64,000 nt of DNA from Paenibacillus chitinolyticus NBRC 15660. GTDB lineage: Bacteria; Bacillota; Bacilli; Paenibacillales; NBRC-103111. Numbering within the stretch: position 1 is the first letter of the stretch; the number at the start of each line of letters is the position of its first letter. Both the position numbers and the translations under genes were made by a program. The notes beneath the pieces were generated by a model. The model worked only from the letters and a program-made list of their open reading frames with translations. It did not search any database and was not told the origin of the DNA. Of this stretch, positions 33,189 to 41,410 are shown one piece after another. The stretch lies in assembly GCF_000739915.1 (NCBI RefSeq), contig NZ_BBJT01000017.1, positions 1 through 64,000 on the forward strand. The letters run 5' to 3'.

Positions 33189-34211
33189 ATGTCCTGGAAA
33201 ACAGCGCTGTACGATTATCTGCACGCACGCAATACGGCGGAAACGGAAGCGTCGGCCGGAGTGCTGGCAAACGTTGTGGAAGACGAACGGTTCAACCGGG
33301 AAACCGACGCCCGGTATCGCCGGCTGATCGAAAGCCGCAAAGAACGCGGAGTCAAGGCACTGCGCGGAGAAATGCGGCTTAAGCTTCAGCATGTGCGCGA
33401 ACACGAGGAAGGCGTTACCGCGGATGTCGAGTGCGGGCGGCAGTTTTTTTACGAACAAGGGGGCAGGGAGCGAAAGGAATGCATCGTCATCCGGGAACGG
33501 GTCGGCTTGATCCGTAAGGGATCGCGCTGGAGAATCGCGCAAATTTCGGCCCGGGAAAGTGAGAGGGAAAAAACGAAACAACCGTACTCCTGGCTGGCGG
33601 AGGAAGGAATTTACACGCCCGAAGGCGAAATCTCCTCGTCGCAGCCCTACCTGAATTATAGTATACTGAACCATGTCGGAACTTACCCCGAAACCCGGAA
33701 GAAGCTTTACGATCGCGCGAGAGCGGTCAAATATGCGGACACCTGGTGGAACGGGTACAACCCGGCTTTTATTGAATTCGAAGTGGATTGCACGAGCTAC
33801 GTCTCCCAATGTCTCTTTGCAGGGGGATCACCGATGAACTATACTGGGAAAAGAGGCGCCGGCTGGTGGTACTCGGGCAAGCAGGGCAGCCGGGAGCTTT
33901 GGAGCTACAGCTGGGCGGTCGCCCAGGCTCTGCAGCTTTACGTGCCCGCTTCCCGCAGAGGCCTGACGGGAACGCTTGTTTCCTCGGCCGCCGAACTAAG
34001 GCCCGGCGATTTTATCAGCTATGACTGGGACGGGGACGGACGTTTTCAGCACAATACGTTCGTGACCGCACTGGATGCGGGCGGCATGCCGCTCGTTAAC
34101 GCGCATACCGTCAGCAGCAAGCACCGCTACTGGGATTACAAGGACTCGTACGCGTGGACGGATAAAACCCGGTATGCCTTTGTCCGTGTTTCGGATGAAA
34201 TGGATGGATAA
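33189..34211 (+). CDS. Amidase_6-domain (papain-like) protein
   Basis: A 340-residue protein. The first 130 residues are helical and basic/acidic mixed without known motifs; from about residue 155 it matches the putative amidase domain of Bacillota (YLNYSILNHVGTYPETRKKLYDRARAVKYADTWW...NPAFIEFEVDCTSYVSQCLFAGGSPM). The candidate catalytic residues are Cys201 in DCTSYVSQ and His288 in QHNTF, with His306 in NAHT. No signal peptide is visible from this start, so the protein may stay in the cytoplasm or reach the wall in another way; relatives act on peptidoglycan or peptide amides. The ATG at 33189 has GGGAGGG upstream. It precedes ddl by 32 bases, which suits a wall-related role. Confidence 0.8.
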   Translation: MSWKTALYDYLHARNTAETEASAGVLANVVEDERFNRETDARYRRLIESRKERGVKALRGEMRLKLQHVREHEEGVTADVECGRQFFYEQGGRERKECIVIRERVGLIRKGSRWRIAQISARESEREKTKQPYSWLAEEGIYTPEGEISSSQPYLNYSILNHVGTYPETRKKLYDRARAVKYADTWWNGYNPAFIEFEVDCTSYVSQCLFAGGSPMNYTGKRGAGWWYSGKQGSRELWSYSWAVAQALQLYVPASRRGLTGTLVSSAAELRPGDFISYDWDGDGRFQHNTFVTALDAGGMPLVNAHTVSSKHRYWDYKDSYAWTDKTRYAFVRVSDEMDG

Positions 34212-34243
34212 ATAAAGATTATGGAATCAGGCGGAGGGGAAAC

Positions 34244-35383
34244 ATGAGCCGGAAATTACGGATAGGACTGATCTATGGCGGTAAATCCGGGGAGCATGAG
34301 GTATCTTTGCAAACCGCGCATGCCGTCATTGGAGCATTGGACGTATCGAAGTATGAAATTACTCCTTTCTATATTACAAAACAGGGAGAATGGCGCCGGG
34401 GAGCGGCTCTAAACGGCCGGGTGGAGCGCAAGGAGCTGCTCGCTTTCGACGCTTCCGAGGGCGAAGCGGCGGGTGCGGCTCTGGCTCCTTTCTTCTCCGG
34501 TCTTACGAGCCAGGCGGGCGGGGTACTGGCCGAAGTGGCCGCTGCGGGCGAAGCCGCCCGGGAGGAAGCCGTCGATGTCGTGCTGCCGCTGCTGCACGGT
34601 ACCTTCGGAGAGGACGGCACCATCCAGGGGCTGCTTGAGATGGCGAACATTCCGTACGTGGGAGCGGGCGTGCTCGCCTCGGCCGTCGGAATGGACAAAG
34701 TCGCCATGAAGAAAATGTTCGCGCAGGAGGGACTCCCGCAGTGCGTGTACCGGCATTTCACCCGCTCCCAGTGGGAGAAAGACCAGCCGTTCTTCCTGAT
34801 GGAAACCGAAATTTCCATCGGCTATCCGTGCTTCATCAAGCCGGCCAACCTGGGTTCGAGCGTAGGTATTTCCAAAGCCCGCAACCGGCAGGAGCTGATT
34901 GAAGCGGTGGAGTATGCCTTCCAGTTCGACCGGAAGGTGATTGTGGAGGAATTCGTGGACGCGCGGGAGATTGAAGTTGCCATCCTGGGCAACGAAGAGC
35001 CTCTGGCCTCCGTTCCGGGCGAGATCGTGTCTTCCAGCGAGTTTTACGACTACAAGGCCAAATATGTCGACGGCAAATCGACGATGGTCATTCCGGCGGA
35101 GCTGCCGGAAGAAACCGCCGCGCAGATTCGGGAACTCGCCATCCAGGCGTTCCAGTCCATCGACGGATCGGGCCTGTCGCGGGTCGATTTCTTCCTGACC
35201 CGGACGGACGGCCAGATTTATATCAATGAGATCAACACCATGCCGGGCTTTACCCCGTTCAGCATGTATCCCCTTCTTTGGAAGGAAACCGGCAAACCTT
35301 ACGCGGAGCTTCTGGACGATCTCATCCGGCTTGCGCTGGAACGCCACACGGCCAAACAGCAAATCAAATATACGGTGGAGTAA
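34244..35383 (+). CDS. ddl: D-alanine--D-alanine ligase
   Basis: ATP-dependent ligation of two D-alanines for peptidoglycan precursors, cytoplasmic. The 379-residue protein has LIYGGKSGEHEVSLQTA at the start, HGTFGEDGTIQGLLEMANIPYVGAGVLASAVGMDK, the ATP-grasp lid KPANLGSSVGISKA, and the Mg-binding end YINEINTMPGFTPFSMYPLLW. It is the VanA/Ddl long form common in Bacillota. The ATG follows GGCGGAGGGGAAAC. It probably shares a transcript with the amidase-like gene upstream. No van-type resistance partners are present nearby. Confidence 0.97.
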   Translation: MSRKLRIGLIYGGKSGEHEVSLQTAHAVIGALDVSKYEITPFYITKQGEWRRGAALNGRVERKELLAFDASEGEAAGAALAPFFSGLTSQAGGVLAEVAAAGEAAREEAVDVVLPLLHGTFGEDGTIQGLLEMANIPYVGAGVLASAVGMDKVAMKKMFAQEGLPQCVYRHFTRSQWEKDQPFFLMETEISIGYPCFIKPANLGSSVGISKARNRQELIEAVEYAFQFDRKVIVEEFVDAREIEVAILGNEEPLASVPGEIVSSSEFYDYKAKYVDGKSTMVIPAELPEETAAQIRELAIQAFQSIDGSGLSRVDFFLTRTDGQIYINEINTMPGFTPFSMYPLLWKETGKPYAELLDDLIRLALERHTAKQQIKYTVE

Positions 35384-35546
35384 CGGCTTTGCCGGACACC
35401 GATTTCGCATGCAGGGGAGCAGGTGCCGTCCGCAGGTACAACACCGCGGGCCCTGAAAACCGGAGGCTGGCGATGATGCCGGAGAGCGGCTTTCTCGCAT
35501 GTGCTTTTAGCAACGACTACTTATTTCGATCAGCCGGGAGGGCGCT

Positions 35547-35870
35547 ATGGGCTTTCAAACCGAATTTAATTCCGTATGCAAATTCAAATCCGAGCAGGAA
35601 CTGTACGAGCTGTTGGAATACGGACGCTGTAAAATGCGCAAAAGCGGGTTCCGCGTGTATCCGACCGGCCAGAAAGTAATCGCATATTCACCTGCCAACG
35701 AGGCGGTGGCTATCGTAAAGATCAGCGCGTCCATCGCGGAAATCACTTTTCAGGGGGATGAAGTTACCCTCGTGGAGATGGATCTGGTGCGCAAGCTGAC
35801 CGAGGAAGAGGCGCGCGTGCAGACGGCGCTGGCCGACGAGATGTTTTTCGGCGAACAAGGAAGCAAGTAA
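35547..35870 (+). CDS. Small hypothetical protein
   Basis: A 107-residue soluble protein that I do not recognise with certainty. It begins MGFQTEFNSVCKFKSEQELYELLEYGRCKMRKSGFRVYP and contains a strand-rich middle (KVIAYSPANEAVAIVKISASIAEITFQGDEVTLVEMDLVRKL). The opening resembles small Bacillota proteins of DUF2584 type, but the similarity is weak. The ATG follows GGGAGGGCGCT, a good ribosome binding site. The 163-base gap after ddl has no other feature. A hairpin terminator follows at 35912. It is likely a real gene of unknown function. Confidence 0.65.
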   Translation: MGFQTEFNSVCKFKSEQELYELLEYGRCKMRKSGFRVYPTGQKVIAYSPANEAVAIVKISASIAEITFQGDEVTLVEMDLVRKLTEEEARVQTALADEMFFGEQGSK

Positions 35871-35911
35871 GAAGTGGCATTTCGGACAATTCGTTTCGTT
35901 TTATATTATTC

Positions 35912-35966
35912 ATATGAGAAGCAGCTTTGATCTCGGCTCCGGTTGAGAAAACGGCTGCTTTTTGTT
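35912..35966 (+). terminator. Terminator after the small hypothetical gene
   Basis: AGAAGCAGC ... GCTGCTTTTTG hairpin with an inner partial CTC/GAG pairing, followed by TTTTT. Confidence 0.75.
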
Positions 35967-36083
35967 TTGGGCCGCTGAAATTTCGGATCGTTAAAATTTT
36001 GCCTCCATAAATATAGTAGCGCCTTTTATTCTGGGCATCTTATCATTAAAGACCAATCAGGAGCAAGGATGTGACCAACGGCC

Positions 36084-37085
36084 ATGATCGTACGCCTGGG
36101 GTATGTGGCGATGTCCACGGAAGTGAAGAATGCGTCCCCGTCCAAGACGATGACGGCAACGCTGTTCAGCCAGTTGAATGACCGGGAAGCCGCTGTCCGC
36201 AAGCTGGAGAGAATAGGAGCCGAGAACCTTCACAATACGCTCCGGTTGCTTAGGCATAACCGCGCTTACGATATCAAGGTGTACCGCTACTCGTCCAAAC
36301 TGATTCCCCTGCTGGGCCATGACATGCTGGAAGGCTGGGATCCGATCCCGGCTCTTGCCGCGGAATTTAAAGAGGTGGGAGATTACGCCAAGCTGCACGG
36401 AATGCGGACGAGCTTCCATCCCGATCACTTTACGGTTCTCAGCACCCCCCGCAAAGATGTCTTGCTCAAGTCTTATGCGGACCTAGAGCGGCATGCCGCG
36501 ATGCTGGAGGCAATGGGACTCGGAGAGGACGCCAAGCTCAACATCCACGTAGGCGGAACTTACGGAGACAAACCGAAAGCGGCCAAGCGGTTCGTGGCCC
36601 ATTTTGCCGATCTGAACGAAAGCGCCCGGCGCCGTCTCACTCTGGAAAACGACGACAAAACGTTCACCGCCCGCGAAACGCTGGAAATCTGCGAGAAGGT
36701 CGGAGTGCCCATGGTGCTCGATGTCCACCATCATCAAGTGAATAACGAGGGAGAGGATATTCTGGAGCTGTGGCCCCGGATCCAGGCGACGTGGAAAGGG
36801 CAGCTCTGCGTCTCGCTTCCGGATAGCGCGGATCAGCCGCTGCCGCCCAAAATCCATGTGTCGAGCCCCAAGAACGATAAAGACATCCGGAGCCATGCGG
36901 ATTATGTGGACGCCGGTCCTTTGCTGGAATTTTTCAGAGGCATTGCCGGGATCACTCCGCGGCTCGACGTTATGATTGAAGCCAAAATGAAGGACGCCGC
37001 CCTGTTTCGTCTGATGAAGGATCTGGAACCGGAAAAAGGCGTAGACATACTGACAGAGGCTTCCGTGCAAATAAACGTTCCGTAG
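36084..37085 (+). CDS. uvsE: UV DNA damage endonuclease UvsE
   Basis: Nicks DNA 5' to UV photoproducts as an alternative excision repair. The 333-residue TIM-barrel enzyme begins IVRLGYVAM and shows NLHNTLRLLRHNRAYDIKVYRYSSKLIPL, RTSFHPDHFTVL, NIHVGGTYGDKP, LTLENDD, VLDVHHHQVNNEG and IHVSSPK, which carry the expected metal-binding His, Glu and Asp residues. The start ATG lies 15 bases after an AAGG, a long spacing, so initiation may be weak. A hairpin with a T run follows (37165-37218). Confidence 0.95.
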   Translation: MIVRLGYVAMSTEVKNASPSKTMTATLFSQLNDREAAVRKLERIGAENLHNTLRLLRHNRAYDIKVYRYSSKLIPLLGHDMLEGWDPIPALAAEFKEVGDYAKLHGMRTSFHPDHFTVLSTPRKDVLLKSYADLERHAAMLEAMGLGEDAKLNIHVGGTYGDKPKAAKRFVAHFADLNESARRRLTLENDDKTFTARETLEICEKVGVPMVLDVHHHQVNNEGEDILELWPRIQATWKGQLCVSLPDSADQPLPPKIHVSSPKNDKDIRSHADYVDAGPLLEFFRGIAGITPRLDVMIEAKMKDAALFRLMKDLEPEKGVDILTEASVQINVP

Positions 37086-37164
37086 GTTCATGCCGGAAGC
37101 GATGAAGGCAAGGGAATCGGACTCTGCGAGATGATGGCCCACATAGGCCGTGTTTTTCCGCTTA

Positions 37165-37218
37165 AACATGTAAAAATCTCCGGAATACCGTGTTAATCCG
37201 GTAAAGCTGCATGTTTTT
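37165..37218 (+). terminator. Possible uvsE terminator
   Basis: AAACATG ... CATGTTT outer stem with an inner CCGG-N14-CCGG pairing, followed by TTTTTG; about 80 bases after the uvsE stop. Confidence 0.5.
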
Positions 37219-37305
37219 GCCGTGTTCTTCTTGTCTTTGCGGGTCAAATGGGGTACCTTGTTAAAGTGAAGGATTGTCCAATTCGAACCGAGAGGAGATT
37301 GTCGA

Positions 37306-38082
37306 ATGACGACATCGGGTTTATTGAACGGCAAGAACATTCTGGTTATGGGGGTTGCCAACGACCGCAGCATCGCATGGGCGATTGCGCAATCTTTGGC
37401 GGCTCAAGGCGCGCGCCTCGCATTTACTTACGAGAGCGAGCGTGTGGAAGAGCGTGTACGCAAATTGGCCGGTAATATTCCGGATTCGCTTATTTTGCCC
37501 TGCAACGTAACGGTAGATGAAGATCTCGTACGCCTGGCTGATACGCTCAAAGGCGAGTTCGGCGTTCTGCACGGAGTGGTGCACAGCATCGCGTTCGCAC
37601 GTACGGAGGAGCTGGAAGGCATGTTCGTGGATACGTCCCGCGACGGCTACGCTCTGGCACAAGACATCAGCGCATTCTCGCTGGTTGCGGTGTCGAAGCA
37701 CATGTATCCGCTGATGACGGAGGGCGGCAGCATCATGACGATGACCTACCTCGGCGCGGAACGCGTTATGCGCAACTACAACGTGATGGGCGTGGCTAAA
37801 GCGGCGCTGGAAGCAAGCGTACGTTACCTGGCTGCCGATCTTGGCCAGCACGGTATCCGTGTGAACGGCATTTCGGCCGGTCCGATTCGTACCCTCGCCG
37901 CCAAAGGCATTAAAGATTTCAACTCCATCCTGCATCAGGTGGAAGAAAAAGCGCCGCTGCGCAAAACGACGGAAACGGCGGAAGTCGGCGATACGGCCAT
38001 GTTCCTGATGAGCCATCTGTCGCGCGGCATTACCGGCGAAATTATTCACGTAGACGGCGGTTACAACATCGTAGGCGCGTAA
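37306..38082 (+). CDS. fabI: Enoyl-[acyl-carrier-protein] reductase FabI
   Basis: Last reductive step of fatty-acid elongation, NADH-dependent. The 258-residue short-chain dehydrogenase-type protein starts LLNGKNILVMGVANDRSIAWAIAQSLAAQGARLAFTYE, the FabI form of the cofactor site, and has HSIAFA, MTMTYLGAERVMRNYNVMGVAKAALEASVRYLA with the Tyr-X6-Lys pair, and the C-terminal GEIIHVDGGYNIVG. The ATG follows GAGAGGAGATTGTCGA. A long hairpin terminator follows. The upstream region (37219-37305) shows no clear FapR site. Confidence 0.97.
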   Translation: MTTSGLLNGKNILVMGVANDRSIAWAIAQSLAAQGARLAFTYESERVEERVRKLAGNIPDSLILPCNVTVDEDLVRLADTLKGEFGVLHGVVHSIAFARTEELEGMFVDTSRDGYALAQDISAFSLVAVSKHMYPLMTEGGSIMTMTYLGAERVMRNYNVMGVAKAALEASVRYLAADLGQHGIRVNGISAGPIRTLAAKGIKDFNSILHQVEEKAPLRKTTETAEVGDTAMFLMSHLSRGITGEIIHVDGGYNIVGA

Positions 38083-38142
38083 AACCGCGCGGCCTGCAAG
38101 GAATAGTCCTTCCGAAAATTTGCAACTCCATACATACACGAG

Positions 38143-38204
38143 AACCCCTTTGGGCGGTTACACCTTGAGAGAATGGGAAGGTGCGCGCCGTTTGCGGGGG
38201 TTTT
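38143..38204 (+). terminator. Terminator of fabI
   Basis: AACCCC ... GGGGTTTTTG outer stem with a long inner pairing (TTGGGCGGTTACACCTT against AAGGTGCGCGCCGTTT), followed by TTTTTGTGTTTTTTG. Confidence 0.8.
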
Positions 38205-38289
38205 TGTGTTTTTTGTTGTTGTGAAGAGGTCCGATATCAGGTAAAATTTATGAAAATCAAGCTTATATTGCAAAAAGAGAGGACCCTCC

Positions 38290-39123
38290 ATGACGCGTTT
38301 TATAACCCGGATCGGAAATGAGCGGATCGGCATTGAAACGGACTCTCCGGTACTCGGTGAGTGGTTGAGAGAATCATTTGACAGAGGCTTCGGGGACGAC
38401 GGGGAAGAACCGCGTCTGCGGCTGAATATAAAAGGCGGCTTCGGCGTGCCGTTTGTCGATTTCGACGTTGCCGCGGAGAAGCGCGGCGGCAAGGTTATCT
38501 ATACCCGGGCCGATTACCGGATCGAAGCGGACGAGGACCTTAGGGCGGCTTCCGTAGCGGTTCAGGACGAATTCGCGCTGAAGCATGCGCTGATGAACGT
38601 CTACAGCGCTTTTCTCATCCGCAACGGTCTGGGCCTGCTGATGCACTCTTCGTGCGCCGTTCAGGACGGCAGGGGCTACTTGTTCGCCGGGCCGTCCGGA
38701 GCAGGCAAATCGACGGCCGCGCTGCTGTCCAGACCGCGTGTCCTGCTCAGCGACGAGGCGACGGTGATTGCCCTCCCCGAAGCGGGACCCGGCGACGGAG
38801 CGGAATCGCTGGCGCTGGCGCACAACTCGCCTTTCCGCAGCGATTCGCGCTGGGATATCGGCGAGGGCATCCCGGCTGCTCCGCTGGAGGGAATGTACGT
38901 GCTCAGGCAATCGGAGGAAGTCCGGACGGAGCCGATGAAAGCGGCGGACGCCCTGCCGATCGTCATGAGCCAGGTCTTCTTCTGGACGACGGGGGCAGAG
39001 GAGACACGCGCTGTGATGCAGTTGTGTATGCGCTTCCTCGAGCGGGTACCGGTGCAGGAGCTTTTCTTCCAGAAGAACGATCTCTTCTGGGATGTCATTG
39101 CTCCCCGCAAGGCCGGCGTCTGA
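38290..39123 (+). CDS. HPr-kinase-like P-loop protein
   Basis: A 277-residue protein with the C-terminal fold of HPr kinase/phosphorylase. Visible signs are LLMHSSCAV (about residues 117-124), Walker A AGPSGAGKST (133-142), LLSDEAT (152-158) with the conserved Asp-Glu, and a late NDLFWDVI end. The N-terminal 100 residues are not HPr-kinase-like, which fits the short kinases of RiPP (lasso peptide) clusters rather than HprK of catabolite repression. It overlaps the next gene by one base (TGATG). Its own target is not evident: no precursor peptide or PqqD-type domain gene is seen nearby. The ATG follows GAGAGGACCCTCC. Confidence 0.75.
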   Translation: MTRFITRIGNERIGIETDSPVLGEWLRESFDRGFGDDGEEPRLRLNIKGGFGVPFVDFDVAAEKRGGKVIYTRADYRIEADEDLRAASVAVQDEFALKHALMNVYSAFLIRNGLGLLMHSSCAVQDGRGYLFAGPSGAGKSTAALLSRPRVLLSDEATVIALPEAGPGDGAESLALAHNSPFRSDSRWDIGEGIPAAPLEGMYVLRQSEEVRTEPMKAADALPIVMSQVFFWTTGAEETRAVMQLCMRFLERVPVQELFFQKNDLFWDVIAPRKAGV

Positions 39124-39617
39124 TGGGCGGAGAGGCCCATAGCCGCCTCGGCAGCGGGGGGTTCGGCGCCGAGGCGCTTGTCGTGCGGCGCGCCCTGGAG
39201 CTTAAAGGGCGCGTGGAGATTCCGTCGCGCGGCACGAGCATGCGGCCGCTGATCCGCGAGGGCAGCGTCTGCGCGTTCGTGCCGGTGGCGGCCGCGGATC
39301 TCCGCAGAGGCGATATCGTCCTCTTCGAAGGCGAAGAGGGCGGGCTTATCGCCCACCGCCTGATCCGGCGCGGAGAAGAAGGCCCGCAGGCTCCGCTGCT
39401 CTGCAAGGGCGACGCGAACATCGGCTTCGACCCGCTTGTGCCCGCCGCGAAGGTGCTGGCCCGGCTGGAGACGATAAGCCGGGACGGCCGCGTATCGTCG
39501 AGGCTGTCGCCCGGCTTCCGGATCTGGGGCCGGATTATGACGGCTTTTCCGGCACTTTCGCGGGGGTTCCGTCTAGCTTCGCGGGTTGCGAGGAGGCTCC
39601 GCGGACAGAGAAATTGA
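39123..39617 (+). CDS. S24/S26-family peptidase-like protein
   Basis: A 164-residue protein related to signal peptidase I/LexA-fold peptidases. SRGTSMRPLIREGS carries the candidate nucleophile Ser39; RRGDIVLFEGEEGGLIAHRL offers His78 where type I bacterial signal peptidases have lysine, like SipW/ER-type enzymes; KGDANIGFDP follows at about residues 95-104. There is no N-terminal membrane segment, so it is probably soluble or peripheral. The C-terminal 30 residues are basic and amphipathic (SRGFRLASRVARRLRGQ). The ATG overlaps the stop of the HPr-kinase-like gene (TGATG), so the two are translationally coupled and probably act together. Confidence 0.75.
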   Translation: MGGEAHSRLGSGGFGAEALVVRRALELKGRVEIPSRGTSMRPLIREGSVCAFVPVAAADLRRGDIVLFEGEEGGLIAHRLIRRGEEGPQAPLLCKGDANIGFDPLVPAAKVLARLETISRDGRVSSRLSPGFRIWGRIMTAFPALSRGFRLASRVARRLRGQRN

Positions 39618-39682
39618 CCGGCGGATGAATGCGCCGCGCGTGCGGCTTTACTTTTTTGGCAGATCCTACGAGGAAATTTGGG

Positions 39683-39711
39683 TGAAACGATGTGGCACGG
39701 AATTCGTTTCA
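39683..39711. promoter_or_regulatory. Inverted repeat with ECF-type promoter resemblance
   Basis: TGAAACGA (39683-39690) and TCGTTTCA (39704-39711) are exact inverted repeats separated by 13 bases, ending 50 bases before the IMPase-like start. Read on the plus strand, TGAAAC, 16 bases and CGTT resemble a sigma-W-type ECF promoter. A TATACT at 39717-39722 also lies nearby. Confidence 0.4.
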
Positions 39712-39761
39712 TTTACTATACTAGAACTATACTAGATTGCGAGAGAAAAGAGTGATATCCA

Positions 39762-40622
39762 ATGACGACTGTAAATCAGGAACCTTACCGTGTCGGCGGC
39801 AAAAGCTTTACGGCCGTCGCTATCAATACCGCCGCGAAGGCGGGCGAATGGATTAAGAGCCGGGTGGGTGAAATCCGCCGGGTGGATGTGAAGTATTCCT
39901 CCCACGATCTTGTGACGGAAGTGGACAAGGGATCGGAGAAAATGATCCGCAATCTGATTCTGACGCATTTCCCCCATCATGCGTTTCTTGGCGAGGAAGG
40001 TGTGGAGCCGGGGCCCGAGGCATCGGCGGCAGCCCTGGAGAACGTGAGCGATGCCGAATACTTATGGATCGTCGATCCGATCGACGGTACGACGAATTTT
40101 ATACATGGATTTCCGTTCTTCAGCGTGTCCATTGCGCTTGCTTACAAAGGCGAAGTGATTGTGGGCGTGGTCTACGATCCCATGCGCGACGAGCTGTTTG
40201 TGGCGGAAAAAGGCAAGGGCGCTTACCTGAAAGCCGCCAAGCTTGGCGTATCGGGTGAGTCGGCGCTGTCCGAAAGCCTGGTCGGAACGGGTTTCCCCGC
40301 CGACCGCGAAGGAGCTCTTCCGATCAACCTGGCCGGTATCAACGCTCTCATGCCGAAGGTGCGCAATCTCCGCAATGCGGGTTCGGCGGCGCTGCATCTG
40401 GCTTACGTGGCGGCGGGCCGTCTGTCGGGCTTCTACGAAATCGGGCTGAATGCCTGGGATATAGCGGCGGGCGCGCTGCTCGTCCAGGAGTCGGGCGGCC
40501 GTGTCACCGATACGGCGGGACAGCCTTATACGCTTGGCGTACGCAATGTGATGGCGACAAACGGTCTCATTCACGAGGAGCTGCAAAACGAGCTTCAGCA
40601 GGCCGGCGCTACCGGGTTATAG
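39762..40622 (+). CDS. Inositol monophosphatase-family phosphatase
   Basis: Mg-dependent phosphatase of the SuhB/IMPase family, 286 residues, cytoplasmic. Metal and substrate motifs are GEEGVEPG (Glu about residue 80), the IVDPIDGTTNFIHGFPFFSVSIAL block with the paired Asp residues, and the late NAWDIAAGALLVQESGGRVTD. The first 15 residues are extra relative to the shortest homologues. ATG 39762 is preceded by GAGAAAAGAGTGATATCCA. Substrates in Bacillota include inositol phosphate and other sugar or nucleotide phosphates, so the specific role is open. Confidence 0.93.
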   Translation: MTTVNQEPYRVGGKSFTAVAINTAAKAGEWIKSRVGEIRRVDVKYSSHDLVTEVDKGSEKMIRNLILTHFPHHAFLGEEGVEPGPEASAAALENVSDAEYLWIVDPIDGTTNFIHGFPFFSVSIALAYKGEVIVGVVYDPMRDELFVAEKGKGAYLKAAKLGVSGESALSESLVGTGFPADREGALPINLAGINALMPKVRNLRNAGSAALHLAYVAAGRLSGFYEIGLNAWDIAAGALLVQESGGRVTDTAGQPYTLGVRNVMATNGLIHEELQNELQQAGATGL

Positions 40623-40705
40623 GTTTTTCGAACTTGTTGGCGTGAGGCGCCGCCGGAACCCGCTTAGGTACCTGGACGCAAGGAAATGCGAAGGCTTAGG
40701 CCAAA

Positions 40706-40739
40706 GGCCCCGAAGGATACTTCGGGGTTTGTTTTTTTT
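40706..40739 (+). terminator. Terminator after the IMPase-family gene
   Basis: CCCCGAAG-GATA-CTTCGGGG stem (40708-40727) followed by TTTGTTTTTTTT. Confidence 0.92.
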
Positions 40740-40786
40740 GCGCGGAGGAAGTAACATGGACAAAGAGAGAAACGGAGGGGGAACGG

Positions 40787-41410
40787 ATGAATAGAAAAAA
40801 GTGGCTGATCGGGCTCATTTTGTTGTGTCTGGCTGCCGGAATATATGCGGTGATCCGTTTCAACATAGATCCGACGCTGGCGCCCGAGGACGTTAAACTC
40901 CGTGCCCGGATTGTGCCTGCGGCGGAGAAGCCGGCGGAGGTGCCGTCCCAGGCATCCGCAGCGTACGCGACGGTGGTCGAGGTAGAGCTGGAGAGCACCG
41001 GCGGTAAAGCGCTGAAACAAGAAGGATACAGCTACAAGGTGTATCCTTACGTTCAGAACGGCACCGTGGCCGCTTGGGAGCCCGCGCCTGACGCGCTCGG
41101 CAAGGGCCAGAAGCCGGAGAGCTACACCTTCGGCCCCGATGCCGTGACGATGCCGCGTGCGCTGGAGATGATCGAGCGGCTTACGGGCGCATCGACGAAC
41201 GAAGAAGAAGCGAAGAAGGCGGGCATGTCCGGCGGGTTCGTTTACAGCGGCGAGACTTTCCCGGCGAAAGTGCGCTATTACGCCAAGGAAGCGGGAGCGG
41301 GTTCAGGCGCGGATGCGAATGACGGGCGCACCTATATCCTTTTCTCGTACCATGAGAAAAAATGGGGCAAAGACGTCAGCTGGGTCAAAGCGGTGAAAGT
41401 CACTCCTTAG
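40787..41410 (+). CDS. Anchored extracytoplasmic hypothetical protein
   Basis: A 207-residue protein that I do not recognise. Its N-terminus is a signal-anchor: MNRKKWLIGLILLCLAAGIYAVI (residues 1-23), with no cysteine at a cleavage site, so it is probably membrane-tethered rather than a lipoprotein. The rest is Ala/Glu/Lys/Pro-rich with beta strands (ATVVEVELESTGGKALKQEGYSYKVYPYVQNG, TYILFSYHEKKWGKDVSWVKAVKV). It could be a small membrane-anchored binding or envelope protein. The ATG follows CGGAGGGGGAACGG, a strong site. A long terminator lies 180 bases downstream. Confidence 0.7.
   Translation: MNRKKWLIGLILLCLAAGIYAVIRFNIDPTLAPEDVKLRARIVPAAEKPAEVPSQASAAYATVVEVELESTGGKALKQEGYSYKVYPYVQNGTVAAWEPAPDALGKGQKPESYTFGPDAVTMPRALEMIERLTGASTNEEEAKKAGMSGGFVYSGETFPAKVRYYAKEAGAGSGADANDGRTYILFSYHEKKWGKDVSWVKAVKVTP

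Noticed and set aside
37219-37305. FapR operator before fabI
   Set aside because: Only a partial GTACC element is present; it lacks the inverted second half of the FapR box.
38652-39122. The upstream part of the frame that carries the S26-like gene
   Set aside because: It overlaps the HPr-kinase-like gene in another frame. The overlap start TGATG at 39121-39125 explains the real gene from 39123.
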